From Trichaptum fuscoviolaceum (lineage: Eukaryota; Basidiomycota; Agaricomycetes; Hymenochaetales; Trichaptaceae), in NCBI GenBank assembly GCA_910574455.1, contig CAJSYZ010000001.1, forward strand, positions 1,471,424 through 1,535,423: a stretch of 64,000 nucleotides of DNA. The letters run 5' to 3'. The translations under genes and the position numbers were made by a program. This document shows, piece by piece, positions 34,351 through 45,364 of this stretch (position 1 is the stretch's first letter; the number at the start of each line of letters is the position of its first letter). A model generated the notes under the pieces. The model had not been told where the DNA came from. It saw only the letters and a list, made by a program, of their open reading frames with translations, and did not search any database.

Positions 34351-35708
34351 CAGATTCCCTGCATGATCCCGTCGCAAATCGCGCGAGTTTCCCGTCGTCC
34401 AAGGGAAACCCCTTAGCTTCCCGCTCCTCGATGCTAACCTCGTCTTGAGATAGCCCCAGGTGATTGGCCTGGCCACGCACGTGCCAGCCAACTAGTCTCG
34501 CTAGTAGCGTCCTGTCCCGGCCCGCAGACCACATTCCCGCCACCCCGTGTGCGGGATTGATCTCATTGTCCACAAGGACTCGAACCCCGTCCTTAGTCGC
34601 CCTGCCCCGCGCGCGCCTCGCGATTAGGCTTCGTTACGACATCGAAGCACTGGCTTCTTCGAAGTTGGTCCCTGTCGATCTCCCGCGACCCTGATCCACG
34701 CCAGAAGTTGCCTGCAACTTATCCCGAGACGATGTATGCATTACATCCGCCCCCCACGCTCGTTACCCCGCTGCCTGTGCGCCAGCTTGATACCTCGCGC
34801 ACAATTACATTCCTTTAGTTCTCTTTGTTTCACTTGACCATGCTTCACGCTCGTTCCCTTAGATCTTGCCCAGATGTCCCCCGCACCGAATCCCGAATCC
34901 CGGATTCACGTCACTGTATGCGCGGCCTTCGCCCGCAAGATTGTGTAACTAGTTAGTTGCGCATTTGTGCATGCCCGTTCCCTGTAGATTCTGCCCAGTA
35001 GATAAATACCTGTCGCCACCGTAAGGAGCACTCACTTTTGTCCTCTTGTCGAGTGCTTCCTTAGGTGTGTTTCTGTCTTGTCTCTAGTGTAGTTTTACAA
35101 TGCTGACTTGTTGAGTGCTTCCTTAGGGAACCTCCTCCTGATACAGAAGTGTTGCCTTGAGATCCCGGTTATCCTGAGCTCTCTGCTCCTGTCCTGAGCA
35201 CGCCTGCTCTCTGGCTCTCTTGTCTCTGTCTTGCCCCGGATCCCGCTCTGCGAATCCCACCCTGAGTCCTGCCCAGAATCCCGCTCTGAGATTCCCGCCA
35301 GAATCCCGCTCTGAGATTCCCGCCAGAATCCCGCTTTGAGATTCCCGCCAAAGTCCCGAACGATTCCCGCTCTGCGATCCCCGCACGAATCCAGATTCCC
35401 GCACGAATCCAGATTCCCGCGCGAATCCAGATTCCCGCCAGAATCCCGCTTTGCATTTCCCCGCGTCTCGACTCTGTTCCCCCGCGCCTCGACTCTGCCT
35501 TCCCCGCCTCGACTCTGACTCCGTCCCGTCCTCGCCTTGAGCCCCCTAGCGTCTCGCCCCCGTAGCCCCGCTCCCCGCGCGACTCCGTTGGCGTTGTAGC
35601 GTCCTTAACGGTTCCCCTTCGCCTTCTCCGCTGCCGCGCGCTCTCCCAGGCCTTGCCCCGGAAGCCGCTAACGCGCCCCGGCCCCCAGGTTCCCCCCAGG
35701 TCGTAACA

Positions 35709-35995
35709 GAACCATCTTGAGCGTTTCGACCCCGCGCTCTCGCACCCCGGTGGTATGGATGTTTGGATCGAGTTCAAAAGCGCAAGCCCTAGGCAGGCTC
35801 AAGCGCTCTTCTGCGACTTCTTCCTGTACGCGGACGTCAAGAAGCCCGAGATCACCAAACGCGAAGGCGAGCTCGATGGGATCAGCCTCCCCACCCCACC
35901 CCATCCTCTGGATCGATTTCGGAAATTCCGGTGTCGGTATTTGCGTCCGATGCCTCGAGTACCGCAACCTTGAGCTCGAGCTCATTGATGAGAGG
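35709..35995 (+). pseudogene. BCS1-like AAA ATPase, 3' part after the solo LTR
   Basis: This is the continuation of the gene interrupted at 33183. Bridging the target duplication, the sensor-1/arginine-finger region reads as 'HLERFDPALSHPGGMDVWIE', followed by 'FKSASPRQAQALFCDFF'. In active relatives the finger motif is 'SRPGRMD'; here both arginines are replaced (SHPGGMD), another sign of decay before the LTR arrived. The gene's end is lost near 35995. Confidence 0.75.
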
Positions 35996-36206
35996 TGCGT
36001 CAAACAGTCTACCTGACGTTGGCAAAGCAGCTCACGACGCAAATTGCGAATTCATCAAACGGGAAAAAGTATTACTTCATCTTAGATATCGTTCAAGTAG
36101 TCATGTCCTATTCCTCGACAAACACCTCTGTGCCACCACCATTGCCGCCGAAACGGAGATCGCTCGGTTTCAATATGCAGAATAAGTCGATTATCGGCCG
36201 ACAGCG
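35996..36206. other. Sequence between the two LTR insertions
   Basis: This is host sequence left between the solo LTR and the full-length chromovirus. No motif was recognised. It may hold the last exon of the BCS1-like gene. Confidence 0.3.
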
Positions 36207-36211
36207 CAATC

Positions 36212-37041
36212 TGTTACGACCGTCGGGAATTGTAGCGGGAAACAGTTTCGGGAAACTGGAATTCGCGACAAGAACCCGCGTTCGGGAATCTGGATTCGCA
36301 ACTGGGAACGAGCGTGGGAATTCGGGCGGGAAACGCGCGGGATTCTATCCAGGCGCGTCGCGGGATTCTCAAGGCCAGCTAGGACTCTTCACTGCTTTGA
36401 ACGTCAAGTAAGCGGATCCCTAAGGAAGCACTCCACAAGTAAGTATTGCGCAACTAACTACACAGGAGAAAAGAGAGAGATCGCACCTAAGGAAGCACTC
36501 CACAAGAGGTCAAAAGTGGGGTGCTCCTTACGATGCCTACAGCTATTTATCTACTTCGTAAAGACTGTATAGTTAATCTACGCTAAGTGTCCTTGCGCAA
36601 TGCGCACCTATCTACTACAAACGATACATGCTACGACCGCACTGCTAGGCATGTCTATCCCATCTCTCCAGATGGCTACGGCCTGTCCGTGGACGTCAGC
36701 GTCCGGTCCGGGGCCGCGACTAGCCAGACTAGGTATGCCAGACTGTTGCAGGTCGTCACCTTGAGGTACTAACGGATTAATGAGCGTATGTTGATAAGTG
36801 AATGTACGTGTGCCGTGGCGGGTCGTCGTAAATGAATGTGTGTATGCGTGCATGGTGGTCGGGACGGTGGTGCGGGATAGGTCACGTGAGCGGGGGATCT
36901 TGCGGGGGATCGTGCGAGTCGGGAAAGGGGTTTCGCGCGGGGAATCCAATGGCGGGATTCTCCCCGCGGGATTGTCTGCTCATGTCGGGATCCTTGGCGG
37001 GAAAGTGCGGGAAATGAGAAAAGGGGCCTGGGATCTCGACA
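36212..37041 (-). repeat. 3' LTR of the chromovirus
   Basis: This is an 830-base direct repeat of 59318-60147, ending in TG...CA in element orientation. Differences noticed are A versus G at the position corresponding to 36661/59767, and G versus A near 36915/60021. The pol frame runs into this LTR to a stop at 36882. Confidence 0.92.
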
Positions 37042-40000
37042 TTACCCCCCTCCAAAGGCGCAACTCCGGGGCGCCAAGCTTGAATCTTGCTCAGGTCACA
37101 GAGCTCGATAGCGTTGACTTCTCGAGGGGCGTCCGGGTGTTTTCGATAGAAACTGCGAATTTTAGCCTTTGCATTACCCATATCCTTTGCGGGAATCCAT
37201 GTATCTTCCGCGCTCGAATATCCCTTCCATCGTACCAAATATTCAAACCTCCGTCTAAACCGTCTAGCGTCCAGTACCTCTTCCACCTCGTATTCCAGAT
37301 CTCCTTCTACTTCGACTGGGGGCGGCGGGGGTTGCGTTCGACCGGGAATGTCGTCTTCGTGGTATGGCGAGAGCAGCGATACGTGAAATACGGGATGAAT
37401 CTTCAGCGACGCGGGGAGTTCGAGTTCGTAGGTGAGGTCACTTAGCTTTGCCTTCACTTTATACGGCCCTAGTCGTTTCGGTAATAATTTGCGCGCTCCC
37501 GGTCGCCGAACGTTCGTCGCCTCGAGCCATACTTTATCCCCGACTGCGTACTGCGGGGCCTCGTTCCTGGCCTGATCGTAGTGCTGCTTCATGCGTTCTG
37601 CCGCAACCTCCAAAGCCGCTCTTGCCTCTTCCTGTGCCTGCTGAAGCTCCTGTAGTCGTGCGTCCGCGGCGGGGACCGTGGACAGGCCGTCGCTCGGGGC
37701 AATCGTGAATTCGGGATTGTAGCCGTAGACGAGCGCGAACGGGGATTGTCGTGTTGCCGCGTGCGCTTTCGTGTTGTGCGCGAACTCTGCCATCGGGAGT
37801 AATCCGGCCCAGTTTTCTTGTCGTGTATCTATGAAAGCCCGTAAATATTGTTCCAGCTCTTGGTTTACCCTTTCGGTTTGCCCATCCGTCTGCGGGTGAT
37901 ACGCAGTCGACGTGGTACCCTTGATACCGAGTCGGGAAAAAAGGGCTTTCATGAACTGCGCGACAAACTGTGGTCCTCGGTCGGATATGATCTGGCGGGG
38001 GGTTCCGTGCAGCTTCCAGACGTGTTGCAGGAAGAGTTCTGCAGTTTCCGGTGCATCGACATCAGACGTGGTCGGGATAAAATGCGCTTGCTTGGTGAGA
38101 CGGTCGACCACCACGAAAATTGCGTCGTAATCCTCAGATCGGGGGAGCTGGGTGATGAAATCGCACGAAATCGCTGCCAGGGGCCCTGCGGGATTTCGTT
38201 CGGTTGCAGGAGTCCTACCGGGCGTTGGGATCGGTTCTTCGTGCGTGCGCAGGTATCGCATCCCGAAACGTATCGTTCTACGAAGTTAGACATCCCGGGC
38301 CACCAGTAGTTGCGGCTTACCATCTCAAACGTTTTCCAACGTCCAGGATGTCCGGCGGGGAGACTGTCGTGGTAAGTCTTCACCACATCCCGGCGAATGG
38401 TCTCGTCTTTCGGGACGTAAACCTTACCCTGGTACAGGATGAGGCCTTCCTTGGTGCTCCAGTCCTCAAGTTCCTTGGTCAGGACTCGAGGCGCCTTGGA
38501 CTTGACCAGCTCGATCGCGTCCACCAGTTCGTCTTCATATTGATCTGACTGACTTACGAATGCGTCGTAGGAGGGCCTGATCCCCGTGTACCTGCGTCAT
38601 TCCCCGACGAATTGCCTTTAGTCGAAACATTTCGGGGGTCAAAGAGGGTCCGTCCCGTGTTGTCTTCGCCTTCGGGTTGAAGATCGACGCGTCGTGACAT
38701 GGCGTCGGGTTTGCCCCCGAGTCGCCCTGGGCGATGGCGAATCGTAAAGTCGAAGCGGGTGAGGAACAGACTCCACCGGGCTTGGCGTCGCGTCAGCGTT
38801 CGGGATTCAGAGAAATATAGCAGATTCTTGTGGTCAGACACGATATCGAGTTTATGACTCGCACCTTCGAGATAATGTCGCCACTCGTCAAGAGCTCGAA
38901 TAATCGCGAGTAGCTCCTTGTCATAAATCTCGTAGTTGCGTTCCGCATCGTTGAGGGATTTCGAGAAAAAGGCGACCGGATGTATCAGCCCGTCGTCGCC
39001 TTCCTGGGACAAGACCGCGCCGGTCGCGAAATCAGAGGCGTCGCATTCCACGATGAATTGTCGCGACATGTCTGGCATCATCAGGACGGGGGCGGTCGTG
39101 AACATGCGCTTGAGATAGTCGAAAGCGAACTGCTGGTTTTCTGTCCAGGCCCAGCGAACGTCCTTCTTCAGCAGCGTCGTGAGCGGTTTGACAATGTGCG
39201 AGAAATCCCGAATGAAGCGTCGATAGAAATTCGCGAACCCGAGGAAGGCTTGAATGTCTTTCACCTTTTTCGGGGTAGGCCAGTCGAGGACCGCCTGTAC
39301 CTTGGCGGGATCCATCGCCACCTTTCCCTGCGAAATAATCATCCCGAGATACTCGACGGAAGTCTGTTTGAATTTGCACTTTTCGGGTTTACAGAACAAG
39401 TCGTTTTCGCGCAGCCGCTTAAGGACTTCCCGTACGTGTTCCTCGTGCTGCGATTCATCTTCGGAAAAGATTAGCAAGTCGTCAAGATAGATGATCACGT
39501 ATACTCCAATGAGATCTTTGAAGATATCGTTCATCATATGCTGGAAGGTCGCCGGGGCATTCGTGAGCCCGAATGTCATCACCGTTGGTTCGAAATGTCC
39601 TGCCTGAGTCCGAAATGCGGCCTTCCACTCGTCGCCTTGCTTCAGTCGCACGTTGTGGTAGCCCCATCGCAAATCTAACGTCGTGAAAACTTTCGCCTTT
39701 TGCAGTGCGTCTACGAGTTCCATCGTGAGGGGAAGCGGGTATCGATTCTTGACCGTGATATCGTTCAGTCGTCGGTAATCGACTACCATGCGCAAGGTTC
39801 CGTCCTTTTTCTTGATAAAGAAGACGGGAGCCGCTGCAGGGGATTTCGAAGGTCGTATGTACCCTTTGCGCAGGTTTTCGTCAACGAATTCGCGAAGGGC
39901 GTCGCGTTCGGCCGGGGCCAACGGATAGATTTTGCTGTACGGGGGAACCTTCCCGGGTTCTAAATCTATGGCGTGATCATACGGCTTGCGTAGTGGAAGC

Positions 40001-40830
40001 CTTTCGGATTCAACTTTCGAGAAAACGTCGGCAAACTCACGAAATTCGGGGGGAACTAGTTCCTCGAAGGTTTTCTCGCCTTCCTTCACTGCTGACTTCT
40101 CAGCGATGGCCTGGGAGTGGGTGTACGAGGCGGCAATTTTGTACGCGAAGTGGTCGTCCGTCGTGACGAAGTAGGATTCAGCGTCGTGGTACTGGTCCCA
40201 ATATTTTTCTGAGTACCGAAATCCTGGTGGGACAGCTTCCCATTCGGCCTGGGTCCTGTCGGGCCCCCAGGGGGTCTCGACTTCTTCTGCTATGGCGAGG
40301 CGGGGAAGCGGGACCAGGCGTTGCTGGTTGTCACACTGAGGTGGGCAGCGGTTGAGATCGACCACATCGTTGGTCCAGTCAATGGTTGGGTTATGGTGCC
40401 GCAACCAGTCGATCCCCATGATAATATCGTCGTCGCCAATATCCGCGACGGCCATGGTCAACTGTTCTAAGTGTCCCTTCATCTCGACGTTGAGGACTAC
40501 TTCCTTGGTGATGCGTCCAATCGCGTTCGGGGAATTGTCCGCGTTGCGCAAAAGTATCGGGATTACCAAGTCCCGGGTCTGGAGTCCGTGTCGCGAAACG
40601 TAGCGGGAATTTATGAAAGTTCCCGATGCACCGCTGTCTAACATTACTGTGGCTAAGGCATCCGTTTTTCCGTCGCTAACCTGTACCGGGAACTTCAAAT
40701 GTCGTCGAAGACGACGGTCTATTGTAGAGATGGTTAAATACAAGGGACCATTATTAAGAGAGTTCTTCGGCCACAAGGGCGGTTGGGTCGTATAGGGCGC
40801 GACTGAGCAATACGACCCTACTGAAAATCC
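36882..40830 (-). pseudogene. pol: Chromovirus pol: protease, reverse transcriptase, RNase H, integrase, chromodomain (frameshifted)
   Basis: Segment 40776-38554 holds the aspartic protease ('VMLDSGASGTF'), reverse transcriptase with the active-site 'YLDDLLIFS', and RNase H ('ECDASDFATGAVLSQ', 'LAIIRALDEWRHYL'). A second frame (about 38590-38190) holds the integrase zinc-binding region ('YWWPGMSNFVERYVSGCDTC'). A third frame (38261-36882) carries the integrase core: Asp in 'VVVDRLTK', Asp in 'ISDRGPQF', Glu in 'GQTERVNQELE'. It ends in a chromodomain ('EYLVRWKGYSSAEDTWIP') that would direct insertion to marked chromatin. Pol starts in the -1 frame relative to the original gag end. Two internal frame changes, near 38590 and near 38180, mean this copy cannot make one Pol polyprotein unless they are sequencing errors. 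Gag is now 17 kb away. Confidence 0.88.
37045..37056 (-). promoter_or_regulatory. Polypurine tract of the chromovirus
   Basis: On the minus strand TTTGGAGGGGGG lies immediately upstream of the 3' LTR. This is the expected position and composition of the plus-strand DNA synthesis primer. Confidence 0.7.
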
Positions 40831-40899
40831 GCTGGGGGCGGGGCTTCGGGATTGTGAACGTTCTTGGCGCAGGCACCCAAGGGTATATTTTCAGAAAAT

Positions 40900-41145
40900 T
40901 TCCTCTAATAGAGGGTGATGGAATCACACTGATTGAATCCCACCGATTGAATCATTGATTGCATCACACTGATTGAATAATTGATTGAATCACATGTTCA
41001 TTGAAGCTTATAATGAAGTAAATTACATGTTTCAGATAGATAGACTATAATGATAATGATTGAATCAATGATTGAATCACTGAATGAATCAGCTAGATGC
41101 ATGATTGAATGAACAAGTGAATGAATCCGTGATTGAATCAATGAA
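40900..41145. repeat. Left terminal and subterminal repeats of the KDZ element
   Basis: The terminal inverted repeat (40900-40939) is followed by at least nine GATTGAATC/GAATGAATC words in both orientations. These are probable transposase-binding sites. The first 15 bases are themselves nearly palindromic (CCTCTAATAGAGG). Confidence 0.8.
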
Positions 41146-41440
41146 GAAGCACGTGACTCATGCGAGTCCGTGAGTTACTGAAAGAAAGCTTTCGACCGCG
41201 AATTTATGAAAGAAGACATTATGAGAGTTATTTGAAGTGAAGGGACTTGAAGTGAAGGGACTTGACATCATTGGTAAATTGAGAGAGAAGCCCGAATCAC
41301 TTAATAGAAGAGATGACACGCGAAAGGTAATCGAGCATGCAATACCCGAAGGCCGTGTTGCTAATGTACGACGTCTGTTTCAACATACAAAGACCTAATC
41401 AAATGGCTTGCCTAGCCGGATTCCTTCGTATGTTAGATGA
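41146..41440. other. Spacer between KDZ end and transposase
   Basis: No gene is supported. It includes a direct repeat of GAAGTGAAGGGACTTGA at about 41233-41265. Confidence 0.5.
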
Positions 41441-44400
41441 CTATGCAAAACAAAAGTCAGGACATAGGAGCAGTGCCACAGTAAATTGATGCTCACTGTC
41501 ATTCAAGAGTTCTTCCAGTCGTTTCTTCTCATTGTCTCCCCATGGTACTGATGCTTTCATACTTGCATTGAACGTCTTCGCACCTGAACGCCTGTACATC
41601 TCCGAGATTTTAGATGCATATGCTGTTGCGCCCGCACGGACTACGTCTCCGCTGTTGTCCGCAAGTATGCTCCATGTTTCACTCAATTTCAAAAACCCAC
41701 GCGTGAGTCGACGTATCTCCTCCTCCAAGATGACGACCTCCTCCGCCCAGCGATCGCGGGCAGCTCGATATCGGAACCATGATACTCGACCATCTTAAAC
41801 ACATATTAAGTTATACCAATAATATAAAGAGGCAAAGAATCAACTCACCGTCTTTATCCCATTCACTTACATCCTTCTCCTCGACTGACTCCATCCCAAA
41901 CATAATCACCCATCCCACTTTCTTAGTACCCGAGCCAAATTCATGTGGCTCCGAAGTCGTTGGTCTAAAGAGATCCTCGGGATTGATTGGCGGAAAGTCC
42001 TTGCTTGATTCCGGTAACCCAAGCCTGAGCATAGCCTTGCGAGCCGCGGAGTACTTCGCAGACAATTTTCGCTTAGTGTCATGAGCTTTGTTGACCTCCG
42101 TTTGCCGTCGCGTGTGTTTCGATGTTGCGCCAACCCGTTTGTACCTCGTAGAATCGAATTCTGCAATTTTGCGCAAGGCAGTCTGCAATTTGATGATAGC
42201 GTCACCGGCTTCGCCCTCGCGAAGTCGCATCTCAATCCTAGCCAGATCATGCAGCTCGAATTCCTCGCGTTGCTCTGCGTCGAAGTATGACGGTAGAAAT
42301 AATGTTTCGTTTTCGACGTCTTCGAGGAGACAGACCGAATCGTCTATGAACGCCGCAATCGTCGGCATAACGATTCGCTGTGCGGCGCGCCATTTCCGTA
42401 GGTCTGATCGCAAGTTACAGCGAAGACGATTGATCTCGTCCTCAGCCTTCTTTTCTTTGATTCCTTCTTTAATCTTGCGCCTGGCCAAGTCAGTTAATGT
42501 GACGTAGCATAACAGACTATTGACTTACTGTCGAGCTTCATATGTTATACCCGCGTCAATGACGTTCTCCTTTCTAGTCATCCCTGGTTTTCTCTTACGA
42601 TCTTCATCAAGCGCAAGTAAACTCTTCAATATAGTCGCACGACCAGGAACTACAGAGCTGTGAGCATGAATCAATGAACTGCTGTGACTTCTCCTACTGA
42701 GTTCCTTGTTCGGTCTGAACACACTGTCCCACTGATCTGCGTTGTTTTTGAACGGTTTGGTGTCCATTAACTCCCACTTCTTCACGACGTCCTCACCAAA
42801 CTTCCAACGACTATTTCTGTCCGTATCTTCGAATTCCTTTTTTTTGTCTCCAAGAGACTTGCGCGCCTTCACTAGTTTTCGATGTAATTCACTGCCTATG
42901 TAAACTCACGTTAATAGATGTTATGTATAGGCAAAACTGCGAGCATACCTAAGTCACACAGCTTGGTCCAATTCCAATCTCCTATAAGGTCGTCTAGGGT
43001 GTCATGCCTATGTCCGGGATTCATCTGTTTTGTGCTTCCGGCGGCCTGGATGAGTTCTGACCAAAAACGTTCGATCTCCTCGCCATCTGTCCTGCCAGTT
43101 CCGTCCGTGTAATTGAGTGAATATCTATACTGGCAGTCGTATACGTGGCCCTGAAGATGCATCTTTCCGACAAGAAACTCAATGAGCGATGCGTACTTCT
43201 CGATGTCGGGGAACGATGCCGAGACCCGCTCAACGAAATGTCGACAATACTGGCAACCTATATCATACGCAATGATATGTCTGATGGCTGGCTTAGCGTG
43301 TTTGTGCTTGCACGAGGCCCCTGGCGCGCAACACGGAGGTCTTGACGCTTCGTATTTCGCAAGGCGCGCGTAGAAAGAACGTATCAAATTTTGCAGGACG
43401 TAGTCACCGAGTATAAACCTAAGACCAAGTTAATATGAAGTCTGTATTTAATTCGATAGTGTAGCTCACCTTTCGCCGACTTGAGTGTCCACTGCACACT
43501 GCGGCTCAACCAGTCCGTGTCTACAAATGCCCATTATTGTCCCACTACTCCGTTGCTTGTCGTATTTCAGAGAGTTATGGTGTTTCATAGCGTGGAAATT
43601 TGAACATGTGCTTTTCTGCGGAATGTATCAGAAAGTGACAATGGAGAGTGCTATGCGACTTACCTCCTCCTTGTCTCCGGCATGATCATCAACATATTGT
43701 AGAAAAGGCCCTTCTTCAACGAAGTAACCTCGGCCGTTCCACAATGAGATATCGTCTGGATCACAGTTCTTCTTCAGATTTATCAGACTGAAATTTGCGT
43801 CCATATTATTGAATTTAGTGTGTACGACTCTGCAAGAGAACTGAGTTAGCCCATATATTATTAATCTGCCTTTTGACTATACTCACTGCTTGACATCGTT
43901 CTCCCAACCTTCCTTCATGTTTATACCAGGAATAGGGCAGGCCAGACAAACGACTGCTACTGAGCCAGTCGGTCGGAAGTCCACCTTCGTTGCATCAATT
44001 GCCATGGCCTGCCCACTTCTTCGCTGTGCTGCCAACCACCTCCACAATCGCGTCACGCGCAGGAATTGTTGCAGAGGGGTCTATGATACAACATTCAGTG
44101 GGTTAAAGACGTAAGTTAGTCATTGTGTACTCACAGAGGCATCTCCTAGCATGGCTGCATCGCTCTTCCTTCTCAAAGCTCGCATGTAGTCATACGCGGC
44201 CCTTTTTGATACGCACGTATGAAGATGGAAGTCTTTCAGTACCGCAAACGTAAACAAGGAACGGGGCTCGTCCACAGTTCCCGGAAAGAGTTTTGCCTGG
44301 ACGAGTTGAAGTAGCTTCGGTGGGTGTCCTTGGCAGCTGCAGAACAGGACTCGTATCTTGTGTATACCGTTGATATGCGCTACAACACACAGCGTGCCAT

Positions 44401-45166
44401 CGTATGTATCCTGCATGCTCGGACACGGTTGACCGTCATGCATAAGACAGATTCGCAGCCCGAGCGCACAAAGACTGGTTGCACGAAAATGACTTCCAGT
44501 CCACTCCTCTATCTTGTGGAACGGTAGATGCGAGTGCTCGTGGACAATGCACCGACTGCATGAAGGCGGGGCTGACGCACAATCTGTGCATCGGAAGAGT
44601 CTTCGCAGCCCACTACCGCAGCCGCATGGCGAGTCAGTCTGGGACGAGACGTTTCCGTCCAAGATGGCACCTTGAATGTCGTCCAAGTAAGGCTCGAAGG
44701 CCTGTAAGAAATGCTTTTGACTCTATTTGCACTGTATCAGTTATCGCATTTGAGACCTGCAGTGAATATTCGTACCTGGTCTCGACTTTCTTTCTTCTTC
44801 GTCTGGCTATTTGTACCGGGTGGCTCGTAAACCCTCGGACGTTTCGATGGTCGTTCTTGGTTGTAGTAGTCCAAAGGGACCGTGCGTTCTGTCACGTCTC
44901 CTATTCCGTCGCTCGGAGGCGCATAAATGACCCTTTGCTGAACGTGGGGTACAGGCGGTAACAGATGTGTAGGCTGCGTCGGATGACAATGTACGACGGT
45001 GACTCTTTTCGGCTTCGGACCTGTCTTGCGCTTTCCGACCATGCTCGGTACGAAGGACGAGAGGAATTCGTGAGGGGATACTGAAACACAAAAATGTGGA
45101 AAGCTGCTCACCGGGCAAGTTAAGTATTAAACCACCATCCCTTTGCTTTGACGATGCTGTGGCCAT
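41441..45166 (-). CDS. KDZ (Kyakuja-Dileera-Zisupton) transposase with CxC2 cysteine cluster
   Basis: This is the transposase of the enclosing element. It starts at 45166 ('MATASSKQRDGGLILNLP') and has many exons. A proline-rich basic N-terminus ('MVGKRKTGPKPKRVTVVH') precedes the KDZ-associated cysteine cluster (44690-44120): 'CGCGSGLRRLFRCTDC', 'PSCSRCIVHEH' and later 'LCALGLRICLMHDG', the CxC2 type. The DDE core follows: 'AMAIDATKVDFRPTGSVAV' (about 43965), 'SLWNGRGYFVEEGPFLQYV' (about 43720), 'AYDIGCQYCRHFVERV' with a catalytic Asp (about 43265), 'KMHLQGHVYDCQYRYSLNY' and 'GTGRTDGEEIERFWSE' with the catalytic Glu (about 43075). Helical C-terminal exons end at 41441. The coding blocks appear complete. 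It would excise and integrate the element by binding the terminal repeats. Confidence 0.85.
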
Positions 45167-45364
45167 TGCTGTGGCCGTCAATTGTCGTGGTATTCTGTGG
45201 ACGCATTGATCAGTCATGAGCCAAAAGAAGTCCAAGAGGCTTCATCCTGACCTATTGTAAGCCAAAGCGGCACCGGCTTCTGATTAATTTTGTGTGCCCA
45301 TCGAAGCAGTCGCACATCATTGTATGACAAGAACAAGTGTATAAAATCTTCTATGCTACAATAT

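Larger units (their letters stand above)
33184..35708 (+). mobile_element. Solo LTR of a gypsy-type retrotransposon (2,525 bp)
   Basis: It starts TGTCGGGATCCC and ends GTCGTAACA, so the TG...CA termini are intact. The 5-base sequence GAACC directly precedes and follows it (33179-33183 and 35709-35713), a perfect target duplication. It is homologous, in opposite orientation, to the 830 bp LTRs at 36212 and 59318: the ends match, and blocks such as GTAAGGAGCAC and GAGTGCTTCCTTAGG (about 35020-35130) are shared. The extra length comes from expanded GATTCCCG/CCCGCT-rich tandem repeats. No internal coding region remains, so it arose by LTR-LTR recombination. Confidence 0.85.

Noticed and set aside
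34565..34590. Sequence resembling a tRNA B box (GGTTCGAGTCC on the minus strand)
   Set aside because: The flanks do not form a T-arm or acceptor stem, and it lies in the repeat-rich solo LTR.
33240..35777. Many long frames on both strands in 33-35.8 kb (Pro/Arg/Ser or Gly/Ser/Arg rich)
   Set aside because: They are translations of GATTCCCG-type tandem repeats in the solo LTR. Frames overlap on both strands and lack domain signals.
36587..36772. Small frames inside the LTRs (also at 59693-59878) as conserved genes
   Set aside because: They are duplicated only because the LTRs are identical. The frames have no protein-like features.
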